A stretch of DNA of 64,000 nt, taken from NCBI GenBank assembly GCA_918807975.1, contig OU964918.1:28938477-29002476 (forward strand), in the 5' to 3' direction. This DNA is from Aplidium turbinatum. Taxonomy: Eukaryota; Chordata; Ascidiacea; Aplousobranchia; Polyclinidae. Shown piece by piece: positions 21,104 through 33,186 of this stretch. The number at the start of each line of letters is the position of its first letter. Within the stretch, counting starts at the first letter, position 1. Made by a program: the position numbers and the translations under genes. The notes under the pieces are model-generated. The model searched no databases. It saw only the letters and a list, made by a program, of their open reading frames with translations, and had not been told where the DNA came from.

Positions 21104-22655
21104 CCCTGAATCGCAGACGCCAGAAGAAAAATCACAAAAAAGATGTTGCCAAATTTTAGAATAGATTTAAGCGAATTTTAAACAGATAAAAGTTTGGCCG
21201 CGAAATTTAAGACGTGGCATTTTTCTGCAAAGAGTTCAATTCTTTGCAGTTACGTCTGAAAATTGTCATCGGTTTGGAATTAAGCAGTTGGGTCACACGC
21301 ATAAGATTTTAACCGCCTTATATATGATTTTTTTTCATTGCTTCCTTCAACTTCTCGACGCGGAAAGTCGACCACAAAGTTTCACAAAAAGATCATCCAA
21401 ATGCAATAAAATTAATCAAAATGTGAGGTGGCAATTTGTGCAAATTTCATCTGGAAGAAAATCTGCAAAATGCAATAAAAATTAATCTTGCATTCCAGAA
21501 TTTTTTCGCTCATTCAAGCACATTTTATTCGACAATTAGGCTATTATTATTATTACTATTACCGTACCATCGATTGTAATTAAAAATTCCCATTAGGCTA
21601 TGTAACATTGTGCATTTGATTTTGATATCATGTTGTTGTAAGAAGGAGTGTCTGCAAAAAATCAGAGATCATAAAATCAGGATCATAAATCATTTTCCAG
21701 TGTTTGGACATGCAGAGCATGTCGATTTTATAGACCCAAAGCAGTTGAGAGAATAATTTCTTCCCGATACCGAAGGATCTTCGGGCTCCAAATGGAGACA
21801 CTTCTAAAACGAACTCACTATATCCAACAAATATGATGTGATTCCTTCAATCTCAAGCTTCTTGGAAAGATTCCGGGGCCCTAAATTCCCCTGGATCGCT
21901 TGTCAACGCTGCTGCATTGACCCTGATATAAAGACATTGCACTGGTTGTGGCATTTGGGAAATATTGCTTGCATCGCTGTCTCATAAGCAAAAACAAACA
22001 GCCAAAGATTAGTGAATTAATGTTAGAAAATATCATTATGGGGAAGGTGGAAACACATCAGATAATTTTTCTCGTGTTCGGTGCTTGAAAATCATGAAGA
22101 AAACCAAAATGACTGCTTTGAAATAGGAGATCGGTGACCAAAGGAACGCTTTAGTAATGGTAAAGCCGCTTTACCATTGAGACACTGTCACTAAGCTCTC
22201 ATTTTCTTAAACAGTGGTGAATGTAAATGACTGCAATTTTGTGTGTGGAATCTAAAAAAAGCTACTGGTCAATGTCGTTTAGCGTAGTTTGGTGGCAATT
22301 TTTTTGTAGTAGGAGCATGATATCAACAAGATTTTTTTTTCACTTGTAAAAGTTAACAAGAGTGGTCAGATTTCCTTTGTGTTTTGATTTATCATTAACT
22401 TTGTAGAAAGTAGTTTTTAGGTTGAGTTAATCCTTATAACATCTATAGCCTACTACCATAAAGCAATAACAGCAAAGGTTTTTTTCCACTTTTGGTCTAA
22501 GAGGCAAAAACATTGTAAAATGGAGTAGGCTACAGCAAGCACCAGTGGAGTATTTTGTTCAAGGACCTGTGAGACAGTATAAATTAACGTGTGTGGACCC
22601 GCAAATTAACAAATTACCTGCAAATTATAAATTAACAGTAGCCTATAAATTAACA
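21104..22655. other. Intergenic, no gene seen
   Basis: AT-rich; frames are short and match no family I know. Near 22570-22655 there are loose tandem copies of GTGTGGACCCGCAAATTAAC-like sequence next to the following hAT insertion. Confidence 0.45.
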
Positions 22656-22663
22656 TGTGGACC

Positions 22664-24305
22664 CAGGCCCGCAACCAGCAAGTATTTTCGGGGGGGGGCA
22701 TTTAATTTTTATCAAAGAACAAACATTAAAATGATGCATTGTGACATTTTTATGTTAATGTCCACGCCCATTGACAGAGTGTGTGGCACTACCATGTTAC
22801 GGTTCAGTGGTCATAACTTATGTCAATCACGTTCTAGCCTTTGTATCCTTTTTTCATTTAGCTATGACTGCCCAAGGAAGAAAATTACGATAATACAGTA
22901 ACGTGTTCAGTCGATTACAAATAAAATACAACATCTGTAGGCTACGAACTGCATTGGCACGACTGGAGTCATAAATTAATCAATAACATATATTTACATA
23001 AACAAACAGATACATATGAATAAACTCAACACGGTAATTACAAATTACAATCCTGAAACATTTTGTTGGCTCAACAAGTTTTTATGTTTGTAGGCCCAAA
23101 GAAGTTGACTTTGCAAATGCAAAATGACATTTTAATTTAGAGCATAATGTCTAACTTTCTACTTGATTTGGCAAGTTCGTTTAACACCAATTCCGCGCTT
23201 GGAATTTGAGTACGATGGATTTGCATGAGAGCTAGTCCAGAAAGCCTGTCCTGCCCCATAGTGCTTTCTAAGGTAACTTTTCAAGCATCGTAGACAGCTA
23301 AATGTTCTTTCTGCAGAAGCAGTTGTGACTGGAAGTGTAGCCAAAATTATCAAGAGTTTGTAAATGTTTGGATAAAACTCTTTTTGGGATTTTATTGCTG
23401 ACACCGCATCAACCGCACTTGCTGGCCTTTTACTTTCAAGAATTCGTTCCCACTTAATTTTCCACCTGGTAAGCTCATCTATCATGGCTTCGCAGTTAAT
23501 GTCTCCTTTGTAAAATGGTAGCCTACTGTATTGTCAATGTCACTATACCTTGTTGAAGCGACATTTCTAGGCACAATGAGTTGAATTTGGGCAGCTGTTT
23601 TAAAATGCTCATGAAATCTTCCTTGCAATTCCTGTAGAGTGTAGAAGGCCATCTACATACGTATGTATACAGATTGACGATAGAAATCTTCCGGATCATT
23701 TGTCTCGTAGTTTGCTCTCATTGATTGGCGACCAGCTTTCCTAGGTATTGTTATTGCATCTAGAGACTATCTGAGTTATCGATTTTTCGACTGAGTTATC
23801 AATTTTTCTTCGTTTTGGAAAAAAAACTCAATATAGAATTCTGTTTATTTGCCATGCCGCTTGTTACTGTAACAGTTTAACTTCAAAATGCGCTTCAGCC
23901 TTCGAACTGCTGAATCATAGAACAAGGCAATTTTTTGTGAAATTGTGATACAAATGTTTCTATGTGACGTATTTACAAATGCCTGAGCCCAACTGAGTAG
24001 CATTATTCACCACGCTATCGCAGCTGCTTTTGATCTCGAATCATTTAGTTGTTTTTAAACGCTTTTTATGGTGATGATGGATGCTGACATTATGTATAGG
24101 CTACGCTAACGAAACGGATAGTGAGGATGCCAGCCTAATTTATCGAGCAAAATCGTTAGCATGGCTTCCAACCAACGTAGCCTACTTTCGGTTTCGATAG
24201 TCTACACTCTACAAGTACATTTCATACTGCACAGAACGTTTAAAAAATTTTCAAAAAATTTCGGGGGGGCAAATGCCCCCAATGCCCCCCCTGGTTGCGG
24301 GCTTG
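22664..24305 (-). mobile_element. hAT element with transposase fragment
   Basis: Ends CAGGCCCGCAACCAG and CTGGTTGCGGGCTTG are inverted repeats, followed inward by G-rich tracts. The minus-strand frame 23485-23159 carries the hAT C-terminal dimerisation block (LATLPVTTASAERTFSCLRC, then LKSYLR). The rest of the transposase is not readable. Flanks TGTGGACC and TTGGACCC only roughly match, partly because the target is itself repetitive. Confidence 0.8.
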
Positions 24306-24481
24306 TTGGACCCGCAAGGAATATCCATTGTTTTCAACTTCATGCAAAATGTTTTTGTCCTATAATACTTGCGTTTCTCAAAAAACTCACGTATTGTCAA
24401 CAAAAATAATTGATAAATCGTTTTTCATCCAATAACCCACCGCAGCTTTCACCAGTGATTCTGTTCAATAGCAATTGATGG

Positions 24482-24739
24482 CAGGCCCGGATTTAGGGGG
24501 GGGGGCAGAGGGGGCAGGTGCCCCGGGCCCCCCGACTTTTGAAGGGCCCCCCTGGGATTTTGTGTTATTTTTTCTTCCTTTCAGCTTTTGAAGTTTCTGC
24601 AAAATGCTGTGTAGTGCTGGATTGATGCTATTGTAGACGCAGAGGTGGTTTTTCGCGCCGTAGGCGCAAAAAATTTTTTTGCAAGAGGGCCCCCGATCTA
24701 AAAATGCCCCGGGCCCCCCATCAGCTAAATCCGGCCCTG
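24482..24739. mobile_element. Small hAT MITE, CAGGCCCGGATTTAG family, copy 1
   Basis: 258 bp. Ends CAGGCCCGGATTTAG and CTAAATCCGGCCCTG; perfect target duplication ATTGATGG (24474-24481 and 24740-24747). Subterminal GGGGCCCCCCGA-type tracts. The relative at 56105-56372 has the same interior in reverse. Confidence 0.92.
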
Positions 24740-24747
24740 ATTGATGG

Positions 24748-27200
24748 CTTTCAATTTTATCCATTTTAGCAAAACGTTACATTATGACGTGAAATCGGTG
24801 ATTTCATCAACAATAATTTTTCAAGAAATGGCGTCAGTTTCAAGTTGCTGTAACCTACACAACATCTCCGCAGTTCACTTCTGTAACGAAATCTTGCCAT
24901 GAGTTAACCCTTAAACATATTGTTAAAATTTGCGTTTCTTTTAATCTAAAAGTGCTTTATATATAGCCTACCTCCACACAAACAAGTTTTACGCACATCA
25001 TTTTATTTCCAAATTCTAAATCTAGTCATTCTAAAAAACGCCAATTCAAAAATTGGTGTTCTAAATTCTGCAATTTGAGTTCACAAGTAAAGAAATTCTT
25101 TAAAACTCATTTCGTTACCTCAGTGTCATCGGAGTTGTAGTTATGTCAGCAGCGGTTCTGCTGTCATCAGGGGTTAAAAAAATAAAAAATATAGAAGCCC
25201 TGCAAACGTAGCCTATAGCCTACATTATGCAACATATAACACAATATGATGGTGCTGACAAATCGATCTCTTCAAATGTCATGGGACATTACAACTCCAT
25301 TGTGAATTTTGTTTTATTAGTAGGCTACGATTTGTAACTTTTTTGAATATATTCATTAAAAATATTTATTTTAATGTTTCTGCCATGTAAGCTAGGCTAA
25401 TACGTAAATACATGCATTAAAGCAATGCAAAGTCTTTTTTTTTTTTTGAAGCTAGTTTCTTGTTGCAACAAATGCATTTCTAAATTCTAAGGTGTCCCAC
25501 TTAATAACGTTGACAGAGGAGTGGTCACAGCGGTGAACCATAGTATCTTCGTGGGAAAGTTGTAACATAAATTTCCCGGATCCGTTCGTTTGTATGCAAT
25601 GACACCGAAACGAAAAAAATACTCTTCTGAAAACGTCCCTTTTCAAGAATTGTATTTTAGCAAAAAATAGCCACTGGCTGTCGAAATTGGGACGCGACAC
25701 GGTACGCCACTAAAACTTGTCACCACAATACAAATTACTGAGATAAAGACGGAAATTTCGTCTAGTTAGTAAGCACAGGCCAAAACAGTTTTAATACGCG
25801 ACCAATTTTTCCAACTGCAATTCTAAAAAATGACGAATTGATTGCGATATTTCAAATGCACTTAACCAGCTTCTGTGACGTAACAGTGATAAACATTATG
25901 AAGCACTTCCAAGTTCCAGTACCAGGTAAATTTGGCTAACGCAAGATTTCGCAATTCAAGACTTAAAATGATAAAATATTTCACAGGTGTTTCGAAAGAT
26001 GGTGAAATCTGTGTTTATTTTTAGAAATATTCCATGACGTAAGACGCCAGGTCAAGCAGACCATTCTGAGAAGGGTTTTGATTCGGGAGCTTGTCGAGGA
26101 TTTCATTGGTATCAGACCCAAATTATCTTCTTAACGGCTTTATTTGGTCCAATCGCTCTTTCAGGTTAGGCATCAGTGGGGCACTTAAGTGCAGCAGTTA
26201 AAACTAAACAATAAACATGAAAACATTAAAATTGTTGTTGAAATGTTTTGAAGATGAGAACAAAAGTTGAATCTTTACAAAAATTGTGGTTTGGTACACG
26301 TTGTACGTAAATTATTTGAGTTATTACAGAACAAGCTATTTTTGTCCTATTGCTTCCTGGTCTCTCTTATAGGCTTAAGTAGGCATACACAAAAGTAACA
26401 ACTGCGCCAAATGTAGCATTACTATTTGTGTGCCAAAAGCATGAACTAGCAAAAAATTATTTTGAAAAAAATTTCAGACTCCCGGTTCTACTCCGACGGC
26501 AACCCGACACTCTGGCTCCAAATATTCTAGTTTTATTAGTCTTACAAGTCTAATCCTAGAGCGTTGCGTTTTCAAATGGCTTTGCCTGTGGTAGGATTTC
26601 TTTCTGTGTTTTTGCCTACATTCCTCTTGTACATGATGAGCTAGGCATCAAGAGTGTTCCCCTCCAGACCATCAGCACTTTAACACATCAAGAATAATCA
26701 ACCATTGCATCATAGCAACTGTCTACTTTTTATTTTATTTTTTACTCTTATGAATTTTGAAATTTTTACTCGCTTTTTTTTCTTTATTTTTGTCTCAAAA
26801 TGGCTCTCTTGTTTCGGTATTAAGCACATAACGTTTGAGTTTGTCACCTACCTTTTTCTATACCTCTGTTATGTTTGATTTAGCGGACGATTTTCGTTGT
26901 GATGGTCTAAAATGAAAAAAAAACTAAAACTGCTTCGGCTCCTGTACACTTCTGCAAGAAACATGAAATTTGATAAACATGTGGCAACACTGGAATTTAG
27001 CAATGACATAATGATAACATTGCAATGATTGCATTTTGCAAAATACAAACAATTAGACATGGTTGAAAACTTTATAACAAGACCATTGTTTTGCTGATAA
27101 CCTATTACCACAGTTTTGCACAGCTTTTTTGCCTTCATTTCATATTTTGGGCTTTTGGATGGATGCAATTTGATTCAAATTTCCGGTAAATGATTTTGAA
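24748..27200. other. Intergenic, no gene recognised
   Basis: Contains one moderate minus-strand frame at 25700-25452 (82 codons) that matches no family I know and has no convincing splice partners, and otherwise only short frames. I see no repeat ends in it. Confidence 0.4.
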
Positions 27201-27201
27201 G

Positions 27202-28003
27202 ACTGAAAAGATCGAGAGAAAAAATTAAAAAAAGCTGAAGTCGCTGATCGCAGTTTCCGCAAACGTTTTAAAATTTTCCACCTGAAAAGATCGAGAAAAA
27301 AAAATACAACAAAGCCGAAGCCGCTGATCGGAGTTTCCGTTTTTTTTGCAACATTTTAAAGTTTCCGGTAATGATCCTAAGAGTTTGCTGAAGTTGCTGA
27401 TTGCAGTTTCAGCAAACATTTTAAAAGGGTTAGGGTTAGGAAAAGATCGAGAAGAAAAAATTAAAAATAGGGTAAGTGGCTGATCGCAGTTTCCGCAAAC
27501 AAACTGAAAAAATCGAGAGAAAAAAATAGAACAAAGCCGAAGTCGTTGATCGCAGTTTTCGTTTTTCCGCATTTTTTGCAAACATTTAAAAATTTCTGGT
27601 AATGATGCTAAGAGTTTGCCGAAGTCGCTGATCGCAGTTTCCACAAACATTTTAAAAGGGATTAGGGTTAGAAAATAATCAAGAAAAAAAAATAAAAAAA
27701 AGTCGAAGTCGCTGATCAGAGTTTCTGGAAACAAACAAACTGAAAGGATCGAGAGAAAAAATAGAATTGTTTTTCCTCAGTTTCCGCAAACATTTAAAAA
27801 TTTCCAGTAATGATCCTAAAAGTTTGCCGAAGTTGCTGATTGCAGTTTCCGCGCAAACATTTTAAAAGGGTCATGGTTAATCAGAGTTTCCGCAAACATT
27901 TTAAAATTTCCGATAATGATTTCTAAGAGTTTTTGTTTGTTTGCGGAAACTGCAATCAGCAACTTCGGTTTTTTTAAATTTTTTCTCTCAATCTTTTCAG
28001 GGT
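27202..28003. repeat. Degenerate tandem array of mariner-like MITE pieces
   Basis: Repeated blocks of AAGATCGAGAGAAAAAA, GCCGAAGTCGCTGATCGCAG, TTTCCGCAAACATTTTAAAA and AGTTTGCCGAAGT in varying order; the array ends in CAATCTTTTCAGGG. The same blocks form the element at 44758-45415. Two short telomere-like stretches (GGGTTAGGGTTAGG near 27428, GGATTAGGGTTAG near 27659) are embedded. A 169-codon minus-strand frame across the array only reflects the repeat period. Confidence 0.75.
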
Positions 28004-28573
28004 CTACGAACTGAGGGAAAGAACTGTTCAGGTTACAAACTACCGGTAGGTTGTATCCATTGTTGCCAGGGTTTTGAAATGCATTTGACAACTTTTGCTC
28101 CATCCAGAGCTTGGAGGCCTGAATGATGGTTGGGTTTGAGCCATGTTTTTTAAAAAAATGTTATTTTAAATTAATAGATTGAGTTTCGCTTTTAGCAGCA
28201 TAATCGTTGCTTATACTTCCCAATGTTGATATTAACGACCTGTTTTAGCCTTCTGCTTTGAGTTTGCTGTGGTAATAGTGATATGCACTAGCTTTCAGAG
28301 CAAAGTTTCCTAGTCATGTGCTATGACTCATGGTGTTGAAGTCAGTGTGTCGTAGTTTTAATCCTCTCCACTCTGGCCTGAAAGAACACCTTAGCTCAGA
28401 TGGATAAGTTCTGTCTTTAATCATCAACTGAGCCTCGTCGACTTTGAATTTGCAGTTATTGCTAGAGAGAACAACGCAGTGCATTGTGCTTCAAAGAGAT
28501 CATTTTTATATGTAGACTGAGTCCAAAAATCACAACCGTGCTGAAAGGGAAGAACTACGTCAACTAATCTATC
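28004..28573. other. Intergenic, partial repeat copy
   Basis: Includes one arm (about 28168-28245, ATAGATTGAGTTTCGCTTTT onward) of the hairpin element at 45561-45736. It also has a segment near 28250-28300 that recurs inverted near 31285-31350. No gene. Confidence 0.45.
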
Positions 28574-28850
28574 GGCAGCAGTGGCCGAGTGGTTAGCGCG
28601 TTGGGCTCGCATTCGAGACCCTGCATGTTCGACTCCAGCCACCCGCACTTGCTGTTGTTTCTCTGGGCAAGAAACTTTACGATAATTGCCTCTACCCAGT
28701 GATTGATTTCGAGTAATGGGTAGTACCAAATTTAAGTCATAAGTAGAGTAGACAACCGGAAACAGACATTGCCGTCGGCTGCAGCGTGGGTCAGGTATAC
28801 GTCGGAAGGCGTACATCGATGCATAGCGCTCAAGTCCGCTTTCCCGCAAT
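28574..28850 (+). mobile_element. tRNA-derived SINE, copy 1
   Basis: The head reads GCAGTGGCCGAGTGGTTAGC (A box) and later GTTCGACTCC (B box), resembling tRNA-Ser/Leu. The body has the CTGGGCAAGAAACTTTACGA motif common in invertebrate SINEs. Confidence 0.8.
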
Positions 28851-29070
28851 GCAGGATAAAGATCAAACAAACTGACTTAACAAAATTTTGCTGCAATAAC
28901 GCCTGATTACAGGGTCACACGAATTACCCATAAGTCGCGTCGAATTACCCATAAGCAACATAAGTGGCCTCGAATTACCCATAAGCACCATAAGTGGCGT
29001 CGAATTACTCATATATAAGTAACGTCGAATTACCCATAAGTCTGTATAGCCGTCTAGTAGCCTAGTAGTT

Positions 29071-29300
29071 GGCTGCATAGCCCAGTGGTGAAGAGCACTG
29101 GCTCTGCGTTCGAAAATATAGTTCGACACCACTCAAGAGCCTGTGTCTTTGGCAGGACACTTGAAGGCATGCCTGATTGCCTGAAGGTGGACACGAAGAT
29201 TGGCTTCCTTGCCTTCCCGTTTGCTTATGTGTAATCTGCAGGTCGCTGCAGCAGATGAAGTGTTTTGGCCGATAAAACACTTTGACATAGGACAATTTTC
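29071..29300 (+). mobile_element. tRNA-derived SINE, copy 2
   Basis: A box TAGCCCAGTGGTGAAGAGC, B box TAGTTCGACACC, then the family body TGTGTCTTTGGCAGGACACT and GATTGGCTTCCTTGCC, as in the copy at 40821. Confidence 0.8.
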
Positions 29301-29397
29301 CCTATTAACCAGGTGACTGAGCATAGTAATCGTTCTAGCACTCAGCCAGAGACTCAATTCTTTCTTTGAACTTAATAATTAAAGAAAAAAAAAATGG

Positions 29398-29482
29398 CAA
29401 GGTTGGGAATCGAACCCTTTTCATCAAAGTGCATACCTCTCTATCTAAACCACTACGCCACGCCAGCGCTCGTGAAATCGGA
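29398..29482 (-). pseudogene. tRNA-like sequence
   Basis: On the minus strand GGCGTAGTGGTTTAGA (A box) and GGGTTCGATTCCC (B box) have tRNA spacing. I could not pair an acceptor stem or a full T stem, so this is more likely a tRNA relic or SINE head than a working tRNA. Confidence 0.4.
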
Positions 29483-30367
29483 ATGGCCCGTTTCGGTGAG
29501 TTCGATCCCTCAACGGGGGATTTTTTCAATTTTTTTTTTAAATTATTGGGTACCGTAGCCTAATTATCATTGCCGTTTTAGGGTTTGGGGTCAGAGGTTA
29601 GGAACTCACCGAATGGGACTCACCGAATAGTAGCAGACCCTGTGAGATCTTAGCTTAATTTAGTTTTCTGGTTTTTTTTTTTCGCTGAGACGTTTCGGTC
29701 ATTTGTCCGAAATGACTTGAAAAAATTCGGTCAATCTTATTTATTTCGATCATTTTTAGTCATTTTTGGTCATATATAATATATTTTTTCTGACATTTTG
29801 ACCAAATTCACTAAATTTTTTTCAGACATTTTGCTAAAAAATCGGTCAATGACCGATAAATGACTGAAAAAAAAACCCAGGTTTATATCGATAATGTTTC
29901 AAGAACGCTCATAATATTATCACTTCAGTTTGTTTTTATTTCTGACCATTACAACAAAAAAACAATATATGACAAACATAGCAGAGGTCTATAAAAGGTA
30001 GTTCAGCGATAAAACACGGACGTTGTAACGTGCATGGTACCAAAGCAGGACGATCAGTTTAAAATATGGCACAGTCGCAACACCTTATTTTATGTGACAC
30101 TTCGTCTGCTGCAGTGACCTGCAGATTACATATATACATGCTGACATGAAGGCGTAAGTGATTTCACGTTGCTTATAGGTAATTTGATGCCACTTATGGG
30201 GCTTATGGGTAATTCGACGCGACTTATGGGGCTTATGGGTAATTCAACGCAACTTACGGGGCTTATGGGTAATTTGACGCGTCTTATGAGGCTTATGGGT
30301 AATTCGACGTGACTTATGGGTAATTTGGCGAGACTTATGGTGCTTATGGGTAATTTGTGGGACCGTG

Positions 30368-31359
30368 ACAACACATAAATTCAATAGACAGCATTCAAGA
30401 CAACAGCCTCAAATCAAAGAATCGTATAAAACAACGACACACTGATTTTAACACTATTTGTGACTAGACTAGGGAACTTAAAGTCCTAAAGCAGCCGGCA
30501 GCCATTGCCACTAAGTAGTGCTTGAATGACCGCCGGTGCTACCTCCTCAGTCAGCCAAGTTTGTTCGCCGGTTTCTACTAGCCAATTATATATTTAAGTT
30601 TGCAATAGAATGATCATGGAATTAGATGCAGTGACGCAGACTGATCGTCATAATCTAATCACCACTGTTGTATTGTGTGGGAACATTTGCTATTGTATGG
30701 AATATATCCAGATGCGATCACCAACTGTATATAAGTCTTGTTAGTATTTCCCGACGTTTATTTTAACAAAGTGTTAATCCGAAGTGCTAGTTTACATAGG
30801 CTGGCAATATTGTCGTTTTTATGTCGATTCAATGTTGTCGGACATTAAATCGTTGTTAAAAAAGAGAACTAGGTTCAAGTTGACATCCGAGGAGAAACAC
30901 ATGTCTTCATAGTTGAGAAATGTTGCCGCTGTGTGTTAGTGGCTTCACACCCTCAATGGTGACATCATAACGGAATAAATGGTCAGGTTTTATGAAAGGT
31001 GGTATGCAGTTGAAACAATTTAGTGTCGTTAGGTGGTCCTGTAATACCGGATTACAATCCCGATAGAGCAGTTATTGCTTGGTGCAACAATTCTATTGCA
31101 GGACGTCGCTCAGACTTCAACAACGCTAAGTAATCATTTTAGCATTGTAGCAAATTCTATTTACTTGTGCTATCGTTATTTGTATTTTGGCCTCCAAGCA
31201 ACGCAGATTTGACCGCCGATAAGGAGCTCTCGGTAGGCCACGATGGCTGCCGGAAAAAAATATGAGTTTTAAGGCTTGGAACTGTGTTCCGAAAACTAGT
31301 GCATATCGCTATTACCACAGCAAACTCGCAGCAACAGGCTTAAACAGATCGTTAATACT
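30368..31359. other. Intergenic, no gene seen
   Basis: Contains a decayed palindromic MITE copy near 30812-30870 (GATTCAATGTTGTCGGACAT) and a segment near 31285-31350 repeated inverted at about 28250-28300. Nothing else recognised. Confidence 0.45.
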
Positions 31360-31367
31360 TTAAATTA

Positions 31368-32747
31368 GGGTCCACGTCTTTTAGGCGCTGACAGTTAGGT
31401 GCTGGTCTAATAGGCGCGCACACTGTGGCGTCTGGATATTTAGGTGCGGAGCACTGTGGCGCCCGGTCATTTAGGTGCTATTTCTAGTAAAGTCTGTAGA
31501 TTGTATCAGCTTGGCAGGGAGGGGCGTAGGGCAATGCTTTTCACACAAAATATTACATTCAACAGGAAAATATTTTGTTTTGTTAATGCATGTGCGTTGT
31601 TGGTCATGGCTTCAGTGAGTGAAGCTGCTTAAACCGGCAATGCTTTTTCACACAAAACGTTATATTAAACAGAAAAATATATGGGTGAAGCTGCTTGAAC
31701 CGGCAATGCTTTTCACACAAAATGTTATATTGAAGAGAAAAATATGTCATGGCTTCCGTGAGTGAAGCTGCTTAAACCGGCAATGATTTTCACATAAAAT
31801 GTTATATTGAACAGAAAAATATGTTGTTTTTTTCATGCGCTTGTTCAGCATTTATTTGTTGTTAGTCCAGGTTTGCGTCGGCGAAAGCTTTATCAATAAA
31901 TTATTCAAGTTTCAAAACATATGAGTTCACTTTTAGTTAGGTCAAATAATAACTACAGTAAACATCAGTAAAAAGTGTACCGTAGCCTGTATTCAAGCGG
32001 GGGTAGGCTTGAGTGAAGAGTAACTTAGTTTTCTGTCAAAACCCCGACTAGGTTTAATAAACGCGCGAAGTATGCTTGTAGCCAGGGTGTAGCCTATATA
32101 TATGCCCTGTAGAAATGTATTCATGTGAACAGTAGTAGAGCGTCTTACGCGTTCTCGTCTCATGGCCAATCTATCCCAAACAGAAGTAATTGTGAAAGAT
32201 AACAGAAGTAAAGTTCCATCTGGCTGCAACTTGTGTTCAGGATGCATTGCAAATGTCCTGTAGAGATGTGCTAATATCAAGAGTAGTAGAGCGTTTTCCC
32301 GCACCTCATCTCCACACGATCTATCCGTCTCAAGTAGAAGTAATTATTAAAGGTAACAGACTGCACAAAGCTGCGCCTTTAAACCGGCAACTTCTACTCC
32401 AGAAGTACGTGTCCTGTGGAGATCAGGTGGTCTACTGCTCTAATTGCCCTGCACATAAGCTGATGTTGGATCTGAGCACTTCATTTGCACCAAAAAACAA
32501 CAATATATTTTTCTGTTCAATATAACATTTTGTGTGAAAAGCATTGCCGGCTTAAGCAGCTTCACTCACGGAAGCCATGATATAATTTTCTGGCAAGCTG
32601 CCAAGCTGATACAATCTACAGACTTTACTAGAAATAGCACCTAAATGACCGGGCGCCACAGTGCTCCGCACCTAAATATCCAGACGCCACAGTGTGCGCG
32701 CCTATTAGACCAGCGCCTAACTGTCAGCGCCTAAAAGACTTGCTCCC
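31368..32747. mobile_element. Long-arm foldback element, GTCTTTTAGGCGC family, copy 1
   Basis: 1380 bp. Inverted arms of about 160 bp (31368-31530 and 32590-32747) carry spaced TTAGGCGC/TTAGGTGC repeats. Perfect 8-bp duplication TTAAATTA (31360-31367 and 32748-32755). The interior has about four tandem units of 60-90 bp (AAGCTGCTTAAACCGGCAAT, then CACAAAATGTTATATTGAA; 31545-31815) with one inverted unit at 32490-32580. A diverged duplicated block of about 130 bp lies at 32100-32235 and 32255-32385. No transposase. Confidence 0.85.
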
Positions 32748-33186
32748 TTAAATTAAAACTAACTTTCCTAAAGTCCTGGATTCTAAATGAAATGAATGCT
32801 AGGCAAGTTCAGTGAAATACTTTTGTTTCAATTATCTTTGATGTTTTCTATAGAAAGAAGTGAGGGCTAATCCTGAGAACGAAGCATTGTTATTGAACTT
32901 AAGATATAGCTAACCACTGAGTAAAATAACTAATCACTTAAGGTACAAATGTAAATTTCAAAGAGATTAGTCTATTGAAATTGAAGAAAACTTGACCAAA
33001 AAGAGATCACAAACAGAAATAGTCTTGATGTACATCTCATTTCAAGTTGGAGTTTTGCTTGTTTACTGACCTTAATTTTGAACTGTAATCTGAAATCGAC
33101 ATTCATTTTTTGCAGACATTTACTGCACACAATTTATTAACACAACTCTTATTATATCTGCGGTTTTATATTTATAGTTAGAAAAA

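Larger units (their letters stand above)
28910..30367. mobile_element. Element with satellite-like inverted ends (TTATGGGTAATTCGACG repeats)
   Basis: Termini CAGGGTCACACGAATTACCC and, reversed from the right end, CACGGTCCCACAAATTACCC. Left arm (28920-29042) and right arm (30170-30360) consist of tandem units of about 27 bp built on CGAATTACCCATAAG and its reverse complement; the two arms are inverted to each other. No target duplication was found. The interior holds a SINE (29071-29300) and a decayed tRNA-like stretch near 29400-29480. Confidence 0.6.

Noticed and set aside
25452-25700. 82-codon minus-strand frame
   Set aside because: No recognisable family and no convincing neighbouring exons; not enough to call a gene.
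27428-27446. Interstitial telomere
   Set aside because: Only about two TTAGGG units; too short to be evidence of chromosome fusion.
27225-27734. 169-codon minus-strand frame rich in Phe and Ser
   Set aside because: It runs across the 27.2-28.0 kb repeat array and mirrors its period; no domain, no splice context.
29398-29482. Possible working tRNA gene on the minus strand
   Set aside because: A and B boxes are present but the acceptor and T stems do not pair well; kept only as a tRNA relic.
28910-30367. CRISPR-like array
   Set aside because: The short repeats are tandem and inverted at the ends of one element, with no regular unique spacers, in a eukaryotic genome.
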